From contig JAQXNQ010000009.1 of assembly GCA_029098085.1 (NCBI GenBank), forward strand, positions 1 to 24,867: a stretch of DNA of 24,867 nucleotides, given 5' to 3'. A model generated the notes under the pieces. It was not told where the DNA came from, searched no databases, and worked only from the letters and a program-made list of their open reading frames with translations. Position 1 is the stretch's first letter, and each line of letters begins with the position of its first letter. This DNA comes from Oscillospiraceae bacterium. GTDB taxonomy: Bacteria > Bacillota > Clostridia > Oscillospirales > Ruminococcaceae. A program made the position numbers and the translations under genes. Positions 7,547 to 14,250 of this stretch are shown here, piece after piece.

Positions 7547-8248
7547 TTACGAAGCGACAAATCCCGCCTCTGTCAGAATCTTTTTCAGATCCTCCATGGC
7601 CTTGGGAAGATTCATGGAGCCGTTGCCCACAGGGTAGTATACCGGCCAGAGCGGAACGACAGATCCGCCGACCTCCAGTGGAAAGGAGAGGCCTCTGCAC
7701 CGGGAGACCGAAACCGGTCTGCCCAGCAGCAGCGAACTGACCTGATTGCCGAAGGCCACGATCCGCTTCGGCTGCACCAGCTCCAGCTCCCTGCGGAGAA
7801 AGGGCAGGTATTCCCGGTAGACCCGGTCCGGAATGGGCCGGGCATCCGGCAGCGTGCATTTGCCCAGATTGGTCACATAGATGCCCCGGTCCGACAGGCA
7901 GCTATACAGCTCCTCTGCCAGTTCAGGCGTCCAGTCGTCGGGCTTCAGCGGAATCACCCGTGCGGCCACCTCCTCCGGCAGCAGTCCCAGAGAGGCAAAG
8001 ATGCGCCAGATTCTGCCGGTGCCGATCCAGGGGACGTGAATGCCCTCCCAGCCGGGCTGGGAGGTGCGGTTGCGGCCGGTGGGATTCATAAAGACAAAGC
8101 AGATGGCCGGGGACTGCCGGCAGCCGCCTCCGTAGACGGCATGCAGCGCCGGATCGCCGAAGCGCAGCTGCAGCTGATCATAGGCGGCGATCAATTCATC
8201 GAAGGTTATTCCGGGGCGGAAAAGCTCCGGGGAATTTGGCTGCTGCAT
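7547..8248 (-). CDS. Uracil-DNA glycosylase superfamily protein
   Basis: Probably a DNA-base glycosylase-fold protein that removes damaged bases. The 233-residue protein has the superfamily layout: ICFVFMNPTGRNR near residue 50 corresponds to motif 1 (the catalytic or water-binding loop), YVTNLGKCTLPDARPIP sits in the middle, KRIVAFGNQVSSLLLG is the central strand-helix, and PVYYPVGNG stands where the DNA-intercalating motif 2 (usually HPS/HPA) is expected. I do not see the GEAPG or GQDPYH forms of well-known families, so this is a divergent branch and its activity is not certain. The start is ATG 8248, preceded by AAAGGAG. A GTG two codons upstream overlaps the ribosome site and is rejected. 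Neighbours are unrelated single-gene units. Confidence 0.75.
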   Translation of the reverse strand: MQQPNSPELFRPGITFDELIAAYDQLQLRFGDPALHAVYGGGCRQSPAICFVFMNPTGRNRTSQPGWEGIHVPWIGTGRIWRIFASLGLLPEEVAARVIPLKPDDWTPELAEELYSCLSDRGIYVTNLGKCTLPDARPIPDRVYREYLPFLRRELELVQPKRIVAFGNQVSSLLLGRPVSVSRCRGLSFPLEVGGSVVPLWPVYYPVGNGSMNLPKAMEDLKKILTEAGFVAS

Positions 8249-8278
8249 GGGCACTCCTTTCAGCGTACGGTTTTATGC

Positions 8279-8312
8279 AGACAAACAGCCCCTGCCTGCC
8301 GGGCAGGGGCTG
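8279..8312 (-). terminator. Terminator of the ACT-UPF0210 operon
   Basis: On the minus strand, CAGCCCCTGCC, loop CGGCA, GGCAGGGGCTG is a perfect 11-bp stem, followed by TTTGTCT. It starts a few bases past the UPF0210 stop codon and precedes the UDG-like gene. Confidence 0.8.
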
Positions 8313-8320
8313 CAGAAGAA

Positions 8321-9679
8321 TCAGTTTTTCAGGCTCTGCAGCGGAGCGGGGATCCGTCCGCCTCTGTGAATGAAGACCTCGGGGCTGGTGGTGTTGACCC
8401 TGATGACCGGAGCGTGGCCCAGCAGACCGCCGAAGTCCAGCTCCTCGCCCAGCTGCTTGCCGATGGCGGGGATGACCCGGACGGCAGTGGTCTTGGAGTT
8501 GACCATGCCGATGGCGGCTTCGTCGGCGATGATAGCCGAGATCACCTCGGCGGTGGTGTCGCCGGGGATGACGATCATGTCCAGACCCACCGAGCAGACT
8601 GCTGTCATGGCCTCCAGCTTTTCAATGGTCAGGCATCCGGCCGCGGCAGCGTCGATCATGCCGGCATCCTCCGACACGGGGATAAAGGCGCCCGAGAGGC
8701 CGCCCACATGGGAGGAAGCCATCACGCCGCCCTTTTTGACTGCGTCGTTCAGAAGGGCCAGGGCCGCCGTGGTGCCGTGGGCGCCGCACATATCCAGACC
8801 CATCTCCTCCAGAATATGGGCCACCGAGTCGCCCACAGCGGGGGTGGGGGCCAGAGACAGATCCACAATGCCGAAGGGAACGCCCAGCCGCTGGCTGGCT
8901 TCCGCGCCCACCAGCTGACCCATGCGGGTGATCTTGAAGGCGGTGCGCTTGATCAGGTCGGCCACCTCGGTGAGTCCCGCGTCCCTGGGGAGCTTGGCCA
9001 GAGCCGCCCGCACCACGCCGGGGCCGGAAACGCCCACATTGATGACGCAGTCCGGCTCTCCGGGGCCGTGGAAGGCGCCGGCCATGAAGGGATTATCCTC
9101 CACCGCGTTGCAGAAAACCACCAGCTTGGAAGCGCCGATGCAGGAGCGGTCGGCGGTGAGCTCGGCGGCCCGCCGGACGATGCCGCCCATCATCCGGACC
9201 GCGTCCATATTGATGCCGGTGCGGGTGGAGCCGATGTTCACCGATGAGCAGAGGTGATCGGTGACGGTGAGTGCTTCGGGAATCGAACGGATCAGCTCCT
9301 CATCCCCGGCCGCAAAGCCCTTCTGCACCAGTGCGGAATAGCCGCCGACGAAATTGACGCCGCAGGTCTGGGCCGCCTTTTCCAGCGTCAGGGCGTATTT
9401 GACCGGGTTGCCGCCGCTGGCCGCCAGAATCATGGCGATGGGGGTGACGGAAATCCGCTTGTTGATGATGGGAATGCCGTATTTCTTCTCGATCTCTTCG
9501 CCGGTGGACACCAGCTTTTCCGCCCGGCGGCAGATTTTGTCGTAGATCTTTTCGCAGCTGCGGTCAATGTCGCTGTCGCAGCAGTCCAGCAGGGAGATGC
9601 CCATGGTAATGGTGCGGATGTCCAGGTTTTCCTCCTGGATCATCTTGATGGTCTCCATAATATCGTTGATATTCAGCAA
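8321..9679 (-). CDS. UPF0210 (DUF711, 'PFL family') protein
   Basis: A conserved bacterial and archaeal protein of unknown role, distantly related in fold to pyruvate formate-lyase. The 452 residues match the usual family length. The start MLNINDIMETIKMIQEEN and the following ITMGISLLDCCD are the standard N-terminal family sequence. Further conserved blocks include RISVTPIAMILAASGG, GAFHGPGEPDCVINVGVSGPG and SLAPTPAVGDSVAHILEEMG. The family N-terminus fixes the start as TTG 9679, with AAAGGT about ten bases ahead. It lies 37 bases behind the ACT-domain gene, and this pairing is the classic arrangement, which suggests the ACT protein senses a small molecule for it. The start codon is weak, so it may be translated below the ACT gene. 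Confidence 0.93.
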   Translation of the reverse strand: MLNINDIMETIKMIQEENLDIRTITMGISLLDCCDSDIDRSCEKIYDKICRRAEKLVSTGEEIEKKYGIPIINKRISVTPIAMILAASGGNPVKYALTLEKAAQTCGVNFVGGYSALVQKGFAAGDEELIRSIPEALTVTDHLCSSVNIGSTRTGINMDAVRMMGGIVRRAAELTADRSCIGASKLVVFCNAVEDNPFMAGAFHGPGEPDCVINVGVSGPGVVRAALAKLPRDAGLTEVADLIKRTAFKITRMGQLVGAEASQRLGVPFGIVDLSLAPTPAVGDSVAHILEEMGLDMCGAHGTTAALALLNDAVKKGGVMASSHVGGLSGAFIPVSEDAGMIDAAAAGCLTIEKLEAMTAVCSVGLDMIVIPGDTTAEVISAIIADEAAIGMVNSKTTAVRVIPAIGKQLGEELDFGGLLGHAPVIRVNTTSPEVFIHRGGRIPAPLQSLKN

Positions 9680-9716
9680 GTTTCAATCAGACCTTTCCTG
9701 GAATGTGATGGGGAAT

Positions 9717-9986
9717 TCAGATCCGGTGCATGGAGTTGAAGATGTCCTCATGCATGACCCGGACATCCAGTCCCATTTCGCTGCCGATGGCGGACAGCGA
9801 GTCGGACAGCTCGCCGAATTCGCAGGTCAGGCGGTCGATCTCCACGATCATGACCATGACGAACATGTCCTGCAGAATGGTCTGGGTGACATCCACCACA
9901 TTGGCATTGACCTCCGCACAGCGAACGCTGATTTTGGCCAGAATGCCCACCATATCCTTACCGATTACCGAAATTACCGCGCGCAT
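9717..9986 (-). CDS. ACT domain protein (UPF0237)
   Basis: An 89-residue stand-alone ACT domain. ACT domains bind amino acids or related ligands and usually dimerise to regulate a partner enzyme. MRAVISVIGKDMVGILAKIS is the typical first strand and helix with the conserved glycine (KDMVGI). NANVVDVTQTILQDMFVM follows, and the protein ends with DVRVMHEDIFNSMHRI, as in other UPF0237 members. ATG 9986 follows CGGAGG. It is the first gene of a two-gene operon with UPF0210 and is driven by the promoter at 10064-10092. The ligand is unknown. Gene pairing and domain identity are clear; the regulatory role is inferred from the domain. Confidence 0.93.
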   Translation of the reverse strand: MRAVISVIGKDMVGILAKISVRCAEVNANVVDVTQTILQDMFVMVMIVEIDRLTCEFGELSDSLSAIGSEMGLDVRVMHEDIFNSMHRI

Positions 9987-10063
9987 ACAGATCCTCCGTT
10001 ACAGTCAGTTTGCCGTCCCGGCGCAGTGCCGGCCGGCTGATTCGTTCAATACGATTTCAATCC

Positions 10064-10092
10064 AGTATACCGGATTTTTGAGCAAAATACAA
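10064..10092 (-). promoter_or_regulatory. Promoter of the ACT-UPF0210 operon
   Basis: On the minus strand, TTGTAT (10092-10087), a 17-base spacer, TATACT (10069-10064). It lies about 80 bases ahead of the ACT gene start. Confidence 0.7.
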
Positions 10093-10108
10093 GTGTACGG
10101 CTGCGGAG

Positions 10109-10139
10109 AAACAACAAAAGGGCAAAAGATTGCCCTTTT
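10109..10139 (-). terminator. Terminator-like hairpin ending the long leftward operon
   Basis: AAAAGGGCA, loop of six, TGCCCTTTT is a perfect nine-base stem (10116-10139). On the minus strand it is followed by a TTTTGTTGTTT tract, so it would stop transcripts arriving from the acetyltransferase gene at 10372. The plus-strand tail is also fairly T/A-rich, so it may work both ways. Confidence 0.65.
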
Positions 10140-10247
10140 GTCAAAAAATTCCCGCTGAGAAAGCTATTTTTTGGCGTCTGCTGCCGGAAGGATAAAAGCA
10201 CTTTTTCCCCGCACACTAAGAGAGCCGCACCAAAAGGAGGGAAGCAC

Positions 10248-10415
10248 ATGAACATGATTTGCTGCGCCGAACACTGCCGGTATCAGCAGGATGGGCTCTG
10301 TGCCCTGCCGCCCGGCGCCCCGCTGGGGGCCAGGGTCAACGGCTGCTGCTATTACCGCCCGGCAGAGGGCGTTACAGGCGTTTGCTCAGATACAGAATCA
10401 GATCGTCATCGTTGA
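10248..10415 (+). CDS. Tiny cysteine-rich protein (55 aa), unknown function
   Basis: The 55-residue product contains seven cysteines: a CC pair at 5-6, C10, C18, a CC pair at 33-34, and C45. The CC-x3-C-x7-C-x14-CC spacing looks like a zinc- or iron-sulfur-binding knuckle. Similar tiny Cys-rich proteins are frequent in clostridia and are often misnamed hydroxymyristoyl-ACP dehydratase; this recollection is not checked. Evidence that it is real: a near-perfect AAAGGAGG seven bases before the ATG, a codon-like GC pattern, and a GCCYYRP ending to the Cys region. Its last 44 bases overlap the 3' end of the convergent acetyltransferase gene, so its tail after about residue 40 may be an extension into that gene. 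A weak promoter (TTGGCG, 16 bases, TAAAAG) may lie at about 10171-10198. The frame is too short to be proven by length. Confidence 0.65.
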   Translation: MNMICCAEHCRYQQDGLCALPPGAPLGARVNGCCYYRPAEGVTGVCSDTESDRHR

Positions 10416-10881
10416 CGCAGGGCGCTCCGGGCGGGAGCGGCTGATCGCCGCCATACCAGATGCCGCTTCCGTCCGGCAGATAGCCCCGCTTGACATACAT
10501 CCGCTGGGCGGTGCCGTAGTCGGTGTACAGCCCCACGCCCAGGGTGACGACGCTGCCGGTTTCCGCTGCGGCCTGCTCGGCGGCATCCATCAGCGCCCAG
10601 CCGAAGCCGCGGCCGCGGAACTTTTTCAGCACATTGAAGTCGCAGATTTCGGGGACATTCTGTCCCTTCCAGGGGCCGCCGGAGGGGGTGGGCAGCAGGG
10701 TGACATAGCCGGCGAATTCCTCTCCGGCCAGCAGGATAAAGACCTTCCGCTGTCCGGCCTGCTGCTGCGCATAGTAGCGCTCGTACTGCTCCCGGGGTTT
10801 GTTCCAGCCCTGAGCGGTAAAGGCGTCCGCAATGACCGGCGGATCCTCCGGCAGCATGGGACGGATGGTAAAAGCTTCCAT
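10372..10881 (-). CDS. GNAT family N-acetyltransferase
   Basis: Transfers an acetyl group from acetyl-CoA to an amine; the substrate is unknown. The 169-residue protein shows the GNAT core: MEAFTIRPMLPED as the first strand, EFAGYVTLLP, then FNVLKKFRGRGFGWALMD, which has the R/Q-x-x-G-x-G/A pyrophosphate-binding loop (RGRGFG). GVGLYTDYGTAQRMYVKRGYLPDG is motif B with the usual Tyr. It is cytoplasmic. ATG 10881 has AAAGGAG ahead of it. It is the last gene of the long leftward operon, 19 bases behind the URO-D-like gene, and its stop codon lies within the oppositely directed tiny Cys-rich gene. Part of the protein resembles acetyltransferases next to metabolic enzymes, but no partner can be named. 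Confidence 0.88.
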   Translation of the reverse strand: MEAFTIRPMLPEDPPVIADAFTAQGWNKPREQYERYYAQQQAGQRKVFILLAGEEFAGYVTLLPTPSGGPWKGQNVPEICDFNVLKKFRGRGFGWALMDAAEQAAAETGSVVTLGVGLYTDYGTAQRMYVKRGYLPDGSGIWYGGDQPLPPGAPCVNDDDLILYLSKRL

Positions 10882-10900
10882 AGGTTCTCCTTTCGGCGAG

Positions 10901-11959
10901 TCAAACCCGTTTTTCGTCGTACAGCCGGTTCCAGCAGTGGCTTTCGGCCATGTTCAGCAGCTCTCCGCCGGGGCAGAACAGATTGATTCCCCGGTCGATG
11001 GTGCTGGCAAGAATGATGTCCATCTTGTTCAGATGGGGCTGGCTCATGTCGATGGCGTACAGTTCTTCCGTCTGCTGCATATGAGGCAGGAAATGATCGC
11101 CCCGGCCGCAGAAATGAATGGCGCCGCCGTGGAAGTGCCGCAGCAGCTCCTGATCATAGGGGAAAATGAATTCCCGGTAGAGCGCCGGGGAGAGGTTCAT
11201 CGCCGAATCGTTGCGAATGGTGATGGCGCCCCGGTGCAGCCGTCCGAAATAGGCGTGGAAGCCGCTTTGCTCCGGCAGAATGGAAAACCATCTGTCCAGA
11301 AAAGCCTTGTACAGCTCCACTGTTTTGCGGAGCAGGGCATGGATCAGCTCCGGTTCATCATAGAAGGCCAGAAACAGATCGCTTCCCCAGAGCAGCTCGC
11401 AGATGTCCATGGGGCCCTGGCAGTCGGGATGCTCCCAGAAGACATACCGGCCGATTTTGGGGTATTCCGACCGGATCTCCCGGAACAGCTCACCGATGGC
11501 GAACACATCCGCGCCAAAGCCGCTGTTCAGATCAGGCAGGGGCGCTTCGGCCAGGGCCCGGATGGCTTCCTGTCCGCCCGCCAGTGGACGGACATTGGGC
11601 AGGGTTTCCATCTCCTCGGGCATGATGAATTTTTCCGCTCCCACTACGCTGGGAAGGGTGCCGACGCCGTAATCAGGCCGCATCCACAATACAAAATCGG
11701 TGGGATGCTCCAGATTCCGCGAGCAGTTCGACAGCTGCCGCAGCACCATTTTCTCCCGGTTTGCCAGGGCTTCATTGATTTTCACCTTCGGCCAGGGAAT
11801 TCCTGCCGGAACAGGGCGGCGTTTGGGCGGAATAAAGGGAGCCGATACCGACCGGCCGCAGGCAAAGTCCTCCCAGGCCGCGCGGATGGCTTCTTCCTGT
11901 TTCGGAATCAGCCGGTTTTCCAGATCATCCAGAAAGGGACGCAGAGCTTCAGAAATCAT
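10901..11959 (-). CDS. Uroporphyrinogen decarboxylase-like (URO-D superfamily) protein
   Basis: A 352-residue URO-D-fold protein. The fold covers haem decarboxylases and the MtaA/CmuA-type corrinoid methyltransferases. The region after residue 145 (DLNSGFGADVFAIGELFREI) and the C-terminal GGAIHFCGRGDHFLPHM, with H282 and C284 in an HxCG motif, match the methyltransferase-like branch, in which the His/Cys set binds zinc; a haem role is less likely since no haem genes are near. I chose ATG 11959 because it overlaps the thpR stop as ATGA and has AGGAGG about ten bases upstream; an ORF opening earlier at 12004 would run inside thpR. It is followed 19 bases later by a GNAT gene. The substrate and any corrinoid partner are unknown. 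Confidence 0.8.
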   Translation of the reverse strand: MISEALRPFLDDLENRLIPKQEEAIRAAWEDFACGRSVSAPFIPPKRRPVPAGIPWPKVKINEALANREKMVLRQLSNCSRNLEHPTDFVLWMRPDYGVGTLPSVVGAEKFIMPEEMETLPNVRPLAGGQEAIRALAEAPLPDLNSGFGADVFAIGELFREIRSEYPKIGRYVFWEHPDCQGPMDICELLWGSDLFLAFYDEPELIHALLRKTVELYKAFLDRWFSILPEQSGFHAYFGRLHRGAITIRNDSAMNLSPALYREFIFPYDQELLRHFHGGAIHFCGRGDHFLPHMQQTEELYAIDMSQPHLNKMDIILASTIDRGINLFCPGGELLNMAESHCWNRLYDEKRV

Positions 11960-12531
11960 AAAGGTTCTCCTCCTGTTGAATGCGGGGTCATGGGCGGCTT
12001 CCAAAGAGCCCGCGACATCATTTCCGTGTAGCAGAGGCGGCCATTCCGCCGTTCGGATTTCATCAGGCTCACCTTTTCCACCGGAAGGATCAGCCGGGGC
12101 AGGGAAGCGGAGAAGGCCCGCTCGTCAAAATCGTCGGGCAGGATCACTTCCCGTCCCAGGGTCAGGTGCGCCTTGAAGGAGCGGTTCTCCATCCGGAAAT
12201 CCTCTCTCCGCAGGGCAGTGTCCAGCTTTTTATGCAGCTCCGAGAGAGCCTTGCTCTCCTTGCAGGCCAGGTAGCAGATGCTGCCGCCGGAGCGGCGGAA
12301 CCATCCCAGCCGCGTTGTTTCCAGCGAAAAGGCGATATTCCCCTCCAGCGAGCGGACGGCCCGGGCGGCGGCGTCCAGCCGGCCGGTTTCGCCGATGAAG
12401 CAGAGGGTCAGGTGCAGATTTTCGGGGTGGGTGAAATTGCCCCGAACGCCCTGCGCCTTCAGCTTTTCGATGATCTCCGCCAGCTGCTGCTGCAGGGCGT
12501 GATCCAGACAGATGGCGGTAAACAGCCGCAT
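11956..12531 (-). CDS. thpR: RNA 2',3'-cyclic phosphodiesterase (2'-5' RNA ligase family)
   Basis: ThpR hydrolyses 2',3'-cyclic phosphate ends of RNA and can join 2'-5' ends in vitro. The 191-residue protein has the two HxTx catalytic motifs of the 2H superfamily: NLHLTLCFIGE (His at about 40) and KAHLTLGREV (His at about 121). It starts MRLFTAICLD, as family members do (RLFxAI). It is cytoplasmic. ATG 12531 overlaps the mutT stop in TAATG, so it is probably translated by coupling. Its own stop overlaps the URO-D-like start as ATGA. The C-terminal 20 residues (WKPPMTPHSTGGEPL) look like an extension past the normal end of the fold. Confidence 0.92.
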   Translation of the reverse strand: MRLFTAICLDHALQQQLAEIIEKLKAQGVRGNFTHPENLHLTLCFIGETGRLDAAARAVRSLEGNIAFSLETTRLGWFRRSGGSICYLACKESKALSELHKKLDTALRREDFRMENRSFKAHLTLGREVILPDDFDERAFSASLPRLILPVEKVSLMKSERRNGRLCYTEMMSRALWKPPMTPHSTGGEPL

Positions 12532-12920
12532 TACAGACCCTCCTTTTGAATCCGCCCGGCGATTTCCACATCAGCCGGACAGAAGACATAGTCCTTCAGC
12601 TCATGGGGCTGTACCCAGCAGATGCTGCTGTGCTCCAGCGGCAGAGGCTCACCTTCCGGCAGACTGCAGCAGAGGAAGGTAAAGTCAATGGTCCGCTCGG
12701 GGTAGGCAAACCGGGTCACGGCATAGACTGCCCCCACCGACACACGGATGCCCAGCTCTTCATACAGCTCCCGAGCAAGGCAGATTTCCGGCGTCTCGCC
12801 CGGCTCCAGCTTTCCGCCGGGAAATTCCCAGAGTCCGCCCTGGGATTTGCCCTCGGGCCTTCTGCAGATCAGTATGCGGCCATTCCGCACCAGAATGGCT
12901 GCCGCAACCTTGGTCATCAT
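12531..12920 (-). CDS. mutT: Nudix hydrolase, MutT-type
   Basis: Hydrolyses (deoxy)nucleoside triphosphates such as 8-oxo-dGTP to the monophosphate, preventing mutation. The 129-residue protein matches MutT length. The Nudix box is perfect: GKLEPGE and then RELYEELGI, following the G-x5-E-x7-REUxEExGU rule, within residues about 38-60. The N-terminal KVAAAILVRNGRILICRRPEG and WEFPGGKLE, with the sanitising-enzyme signature, also fit. The C-terminus EHSSICWVQPHELKDYVFCPAD is standard for MutT, where a buried tryptophan follows the substrate pocket. The start at 12920 overlaps the preceding stop as ATGA. A second ATG directly follows, so the start is uncertain by one codon. Its operon partner thpR also acts on nucleotides or RNA. 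Confidence 0.93.
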   Translation of the reverse strand: MMTKVAAAILVRNGRILICRRPEGKSQGGLWEFPGGKLEPGETPEICLARELYEELGIRVSVGAVYAVTRFAYPERTIDFTFLCCSLPEGEPLPLEHSSICWVQPHELKDYVFCPADVEIAGRIQKEGL

Positions 12921-13414
12921 CCATCATCCTTTTTGTTCAAGTCAGGAGGTGTCGGGCCTTTCGGTTCAGCGTTCAGCGCGGCCCGGGCGTTTTTGACGCT
13001 GATAAGAATATGGCAGGGTGCAAAAAGCGCCGCCGCCAGCATCAGCGGCACCGAGCGAAGCAGCAGACCGCTGAGCAGAAATACTGCCGAGGGGAGGATG
13101 GATAGAGCCAGCGCCCGGAAAAGGCTGTTTCTGCGGAAGCGGAGGATCCAGACGAGGCAGTAGCAGGCGGTCAGCAGGCTGTCGGCCGTCAGATACAGGA
13201 TAAAGGCTCCCCGCGACGAAAAGCCGAACCAGGTTCCCGGGATGTTGACGATCATCAGCAGGAAGCAGCCAAACCGGCCGATCTGCTCCAGCGCTTCCAC
13301 CGCCCGGTTCTGCCAGAGGTTGACAAAGCTATCCCTGCACCGCAGGGCAAACACAAGGTTGGGGATCAGAATCACGGTCATGAACAGCAGACCGTACGGA
13401 TTCAGCCACCCCAT
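12917..13414 (-). CDS. Small membrane protein with about five transmembrane segments
   Basis: A 165-residue hydrophobic protein I do not recognise as a named family. Hydrophobic stretches lie at about residues 8-24, 45-66, 68-90, 98-118 and 120-140, separated by short Arg/Lys-containing loops such as RFRRNSLFR. This suggests five membrane-spanning helices. The C-terminal tail after residue 145 is soluble and rich in Pro, Asp and Lys. ATG 13414 is five bases after the stop of the SGNH esterase gene and has no clear ribosome site, so it is likely translated by reinitiation from upstream. Its stop overlaps the mutT start. Its place inside the operon suggests it is expressed with the esterases and nucleotide enzymes. 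Function is not predicted. Confidence 0.7.
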   Translation of the reverse strand: MGWLNPYGLLFMTVILIPNLVFALRCRDSFVNLWQNRAVEALEQIGRFGCFLLMIVNIPGTWFGFSSRGAFILYLTADSLLTACYCLVWILRFRRNSLFRALALSILPSAVFLLSGLLLRSVPLMLAAALFAPCHILISVKNARAALNAEPKGPTPPDLNKKDDG

Positions 13415-13419
13415 CTGCG

Positions 13420-14190
13420 TTATCGGCTCGCAACCTTCCGGTAGGCGTCGAAATACCGCTGTCCCAGCAGGTCGCAGGATTGTCTGGAAAAATGAATGTG
13501 GTCCTCCCAGTCGGGATCCAGAATGGTGCGCTTCAGCTGCTGGCAGTTGGACAGCAGACCGTCGGTCTCCACAAAGGCGCCGGGGCCGCAGTCCCAGCAG
13601 ACCGCGCGGATGGCCTCAATGACCGGTTCGGAAATGGCGGCGTTCTCGCCCTTCCAGTGCTGCACAAAGTCCGCCGTGATAAAGGGAAGCTCCGGTGCAT
13701 GGAAGGTCTCCCGCACCGACTGCACCAGTCCGCTCAGATTGTGGAAATGGGTGTCATAATCGGCGTTCAGCAGCGCATCGGTCTCGCCCTGATGCCAGAG
13801 CATGCCCATCAGGCGGTTCTCAGGATTCAGCTCCAGCGCCGTGCGGGTCATCTCCATCATGCGGAGATACAGATCGTCGGTCATGCCCCAGCGGTGGTCC
13901 AGAAAACCGGTGCCGCCCACCGCCGTCCGAAGAATCAGCAGCTTTCTGCCGTCCTCCAGCAGACCGGCGTTCAGGTATTCCCGGGCAAAGAAGAGACCGT
14001 AGGTAGTCTGGATCTCATTGCCGGTGACCTTTTCTGCCGCCGGTGTCATCGTGAAATCGCCGTTCATATACCAGACCTGCTCCGAGGGCTCATAGGGATG
14101 CTCCGCCGGGCCGAAGCCGTAGCCCTCGCTGTTGGATTGTCCGGCCTGGATAAAGATGTCAAAACGTTCTTTGGTAAAGTCCTTCAGCAT
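13420..14190 (-). CDS. SGNH/GDSL esterase, sialate O-acetylesterase-like (downstream copy)
   Basis: Predicted carbohydrate O-acetylesterase. The 256-residue protein belongs to the SASA-type SGNH group: IQAGQSNSEG carries the nucleophile Ser19, RTAVGGTGF a conserved glycine block, MLWHQGETDA the typical SASA HQGE block, and EDHIHFS the catalytic Asp-x-x-His near the C-terminus. No signal peptide or membrane segment is seen, so it would act on imported acetylated sugars or glycans. ATG 14190 follows AAAGGAAG about eight bases upstream. It is a tandem paralogue of the next gene upstream, about 80% identical by eye. The catalytic set is intact. Confidence 0.85.
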   Translation of the reverse strand: MLKDFTKERFDIFIQAGQSNSEGYGFGPAEHPYEPSEQVWYMNGDFTMTPAAEKVTGNEIQTTYGLFFAREYLNAGLLEDGRKLLILRTAVGGTGFLDHRWGMTDDLYLRMMEMTRTALELNPENRLMGMLWHQGETDALLNADYDTHFHNLSGLVQSVRETFHAPELPFITADFVQHWKGENAAISEPVIEAIRAVCWDCGPGAFVETDGLLSNCQQLKRTILDPDWEDHIHFSRQSCDLLGQRYFDAYRKVASR

Positions 14191-14250
14191 GATGATGTCT
14201 TCCTTTCGGATACATGATTCAGGGGCACGGCCTCGATTGATCTTAACGAT

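Noticed and set aside
7349..9247. 632-residue plus-strand frame opposite UDG-like and UPF0210 genes
   Set aside because: It is antisense to well-conserved family proteins and has no start signals; its composition is an artefact of the opposite strand.
12531..12589. Longer thpR start upstream
   Set aside because: Earlier starts in other frames run inside mutT and lack family sequence; TAATG coupling at 12531 matches the known N-terminus.
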